Shown: in pieces, positions 62,948 through 64,000 of the stretch
Numbering within the stretch: position 1 is the first letter of the stretch
Layout: each line of letters opens with the position of its first letter
From: Billgrantia desiderata
GTDB taxonomy: Bacteria > Pseudomonadota > Gammaproteobacteria > Pseudomonadales > Halomonadaceae
Direction of reading: 5' to 3'
NCBI GenBank assembly: GCA_011742915.1
Contig: JAAQTN010000007.1
Location: 62,001 to 126,000 of the forward strand
DNA length: 64,000 nt
Made by a program: the position numbers and the translations under genes
The notes under the pieces: model-generated
Databases searched by the model: none
What the model was told of the DNA's origin: nothing
Seen by the model: only the letters and a program-made list of their open reading frames with translations

Positions 62948-64000
62948 TCAGGAATTGACCAGGTGACAACCGCTCTGCGCCAGCGGCAGAAAGGCCTCGT
63001 CTCCCGGGATGGTACGTACGATGCGGTAGAGATCCCACTCGCCTTCGGACTCGGCGGGCGACTTCACTTCCACCAGGTACATGTCGTGGACCATGCGCCC
63101 ATCCTCGCGGATCACGCCGTTGGAAGTGAACATGTCGTTGACCGGCGTCTCGCCCATCCAGGCACGCAGCGTGGCGGCATCGTCCGTGCCGGTGGCCTCG
63201 ATGGCGTTGAGGTAGTGCATGGAGCTGGAATAGACGCCTGCCTGAACCATGGTCGGCATGCTGCCCATGCGCTCGTAGTAGCGCTGGGCCCAGGCGCGGG
63301 CCTCGTCGTTCATGTCCCAGTACCAGCCGGTGGTGAGCTGCATGCCCTGGGTGGTCTCCAGGCCCAGCGCGTGGATGTCGTTGAGGAACACCATGAGGCC
63401 TGCCAGGGCCTGGCCCGACTCCGCCAGGCCGAACTGGCCGGCGGTATTGATGGCGTTTACCGTATCGGCGCCGGCGTTGGCCAGGCCGACGATCTTCGCC
63501 CCGGAGCCCTGGGCCTGCAGCATGTAAGAGGAGAAGTCGGCGGTGTTCAGCGGGTGGCGCACCTTGCCCAGCACCTGGCCGCCGCTCTCTTCCACCACCT
63601 TCTCCACGTCGGCCTCCAGCGAGTGGCCGAAGGCGTAGTCGGCAGCGATGATGAACCAGCTGTCGCCGCCTTCCTCGACGATGGCCCGGGCCGAGCCGTT
63701 GGACATGGCGTGGGTGTCGTAGACCCATTGAATGTGATTGGGCGTGCAGTGCTCGTTGGTCACGCTGAGCGCGGCGGCGCCGGATACCATGCCGATCTTG
63801 TCGTGCTCGGCCAGCAGCCGGGTGGCGGCGATGGTCACCGACGAGGCGACCAGCCCCGCCACCATGTCGACGTTGCGCTGGTCGATCCACTCGCGCACGG
63901 TGTTGGCGCCCACGTCGGCGCTGTTGCGGTCGTCGGCGCTGAACACCTCGATGGGGGCGCCGTGAATGCTGCCGCCGTGGTCCTCCACGGCCATGCGCAG
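62948..64000 (-). CDS. Branched-chain-type ABC transporter substrate-binding protein (5' end beyond window)
   Basis: A periplasmic-binding protein of type I (Peripla_BP_6), as in LivJ/UrtA-like or aromatic-acid ABC systems. LVASSVTIAATRLLAEHDK and FIIAADYAFGHSLEADVEKVV are characteristic. Translation is open to the window edge, so the signal peptide and first residues lie beyond 64000. About 350 codons are present. The partner ABC genes are presumably outside the window. Confidence 0.87.
   Translation of the reverse strand: MRMAVEDHGGSIHGAPIEVFSADDRNSADVGANTVREWIDQRNVDMVAGLVASSVTIAATRLLAEHDKIGMVSGAAALSVTNEHCTPNHIQWVYDTHAMSNGSARAIVEEGGDSWFIIAADYAFGHSLEADVEKVVEESGGQVLGKVRHPLNTADFSSYMLQAQGSGAKIVGLANAGADTVNAINTAGQFGLAESGQALAGLMVFLNDIHALGLETTQGMQLTTGWYWDMNDEARAWAQRYYERMGSMPTMVQAGVYSSSMHYLNAIEATGTDDAATLRAWMGETPVNDMFTSNGVIREDGRMVHDMYLVEVKSPAESEGEWDLYRIVRTIPGDEAFLPLAQSGCHLVNS

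Overview
The window reads as chromosome from a high-GC gammaproteobacterium of the Halomonas/Billgrantia type. This is inferred from protein character, the repeated TRAP transporters and the density of aromatic-acid catabolism; there is no rRNA or marker gene to confirm it. Most of the 64 kb is a catabolic region for lignin-derived aromatics, interrupted near the left end by a lower-GC accessory block (about 7.9-13.8 kb).

Left part (1-7.9 kb): an AbiF/Abi_2-type HEPN gene (minus strand) is split by an IS256-family element with a perfect 9-bp target duplication, and a structured RNA candidate lies directly upstream of that gene. Then come an MFS transporter, pcaQ and pcaHG (protocatechuate 3,4-dioxygenase) with a clear PcaQ operator, a 52-aa protein and a glutathione S-transferase gene.

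Accessory block (7.9-13.8 kb): two well-formed integron attC sites separate three AT-richer genes (HNH protein, possible AbiGi-like protein, HEPN protein). No integrase is in the window, so this looks like a CALIN (attC cluster lacking an integrase). The block is flanked by diverged copies of a GST-gene 3' end. It is followed by a compact RiPP locus of graspetide type: a precursor with four TKT-x4-E-x-D-D cores, an MvdD-like ATP-grasp ligase, and a three-TM membrane protein.

Middle (13.8-29.6 kb): a LysR gene, benzoylformate decarboxylase (mdlC), an orphan DctP and a benzaldehyde/vanillin-type dehydrogenase form one unit. A second unit combines an FAD oxidoreductase, a TAXI solute-binding protein, an IlvD/Edd dehydratase, a LysR regulator, the two-subunit aconitase X, a fused TAXI-TRAP permease and a TauD/TfdA dioxygenase. 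Two promoters in this unit share a 68-bp module with identical spacing, pointing to one regulon for an unidentified substrate.

Right part (29.6-64 kb): a MarR-controlled hydroxycinnamate-type CoA pathway (feruloyl-CoA-synthetase-like enzyme, porin, DctPQM, CoA-transferase, thiolase, acyl-CoA dehydrogenase, SDR, crotonase); vanAB with vanR and VanR operators; aryl-alcohol and aldehyde dehydrogenases with an AraC regulator; another DctPQM; pobA with an AraC regulator; TctCBA with a CaiB/BaiF CoA-transferase, SDR and nitroreductase; and the 3' part of a branched-chain-type ABC binding protein running off the right end. Together the genes funnel hydroxycinnamates, vanillate, benzoylformate and 4-hydroxybenzoate toward protocatechuate, which pcaHG cleaves.
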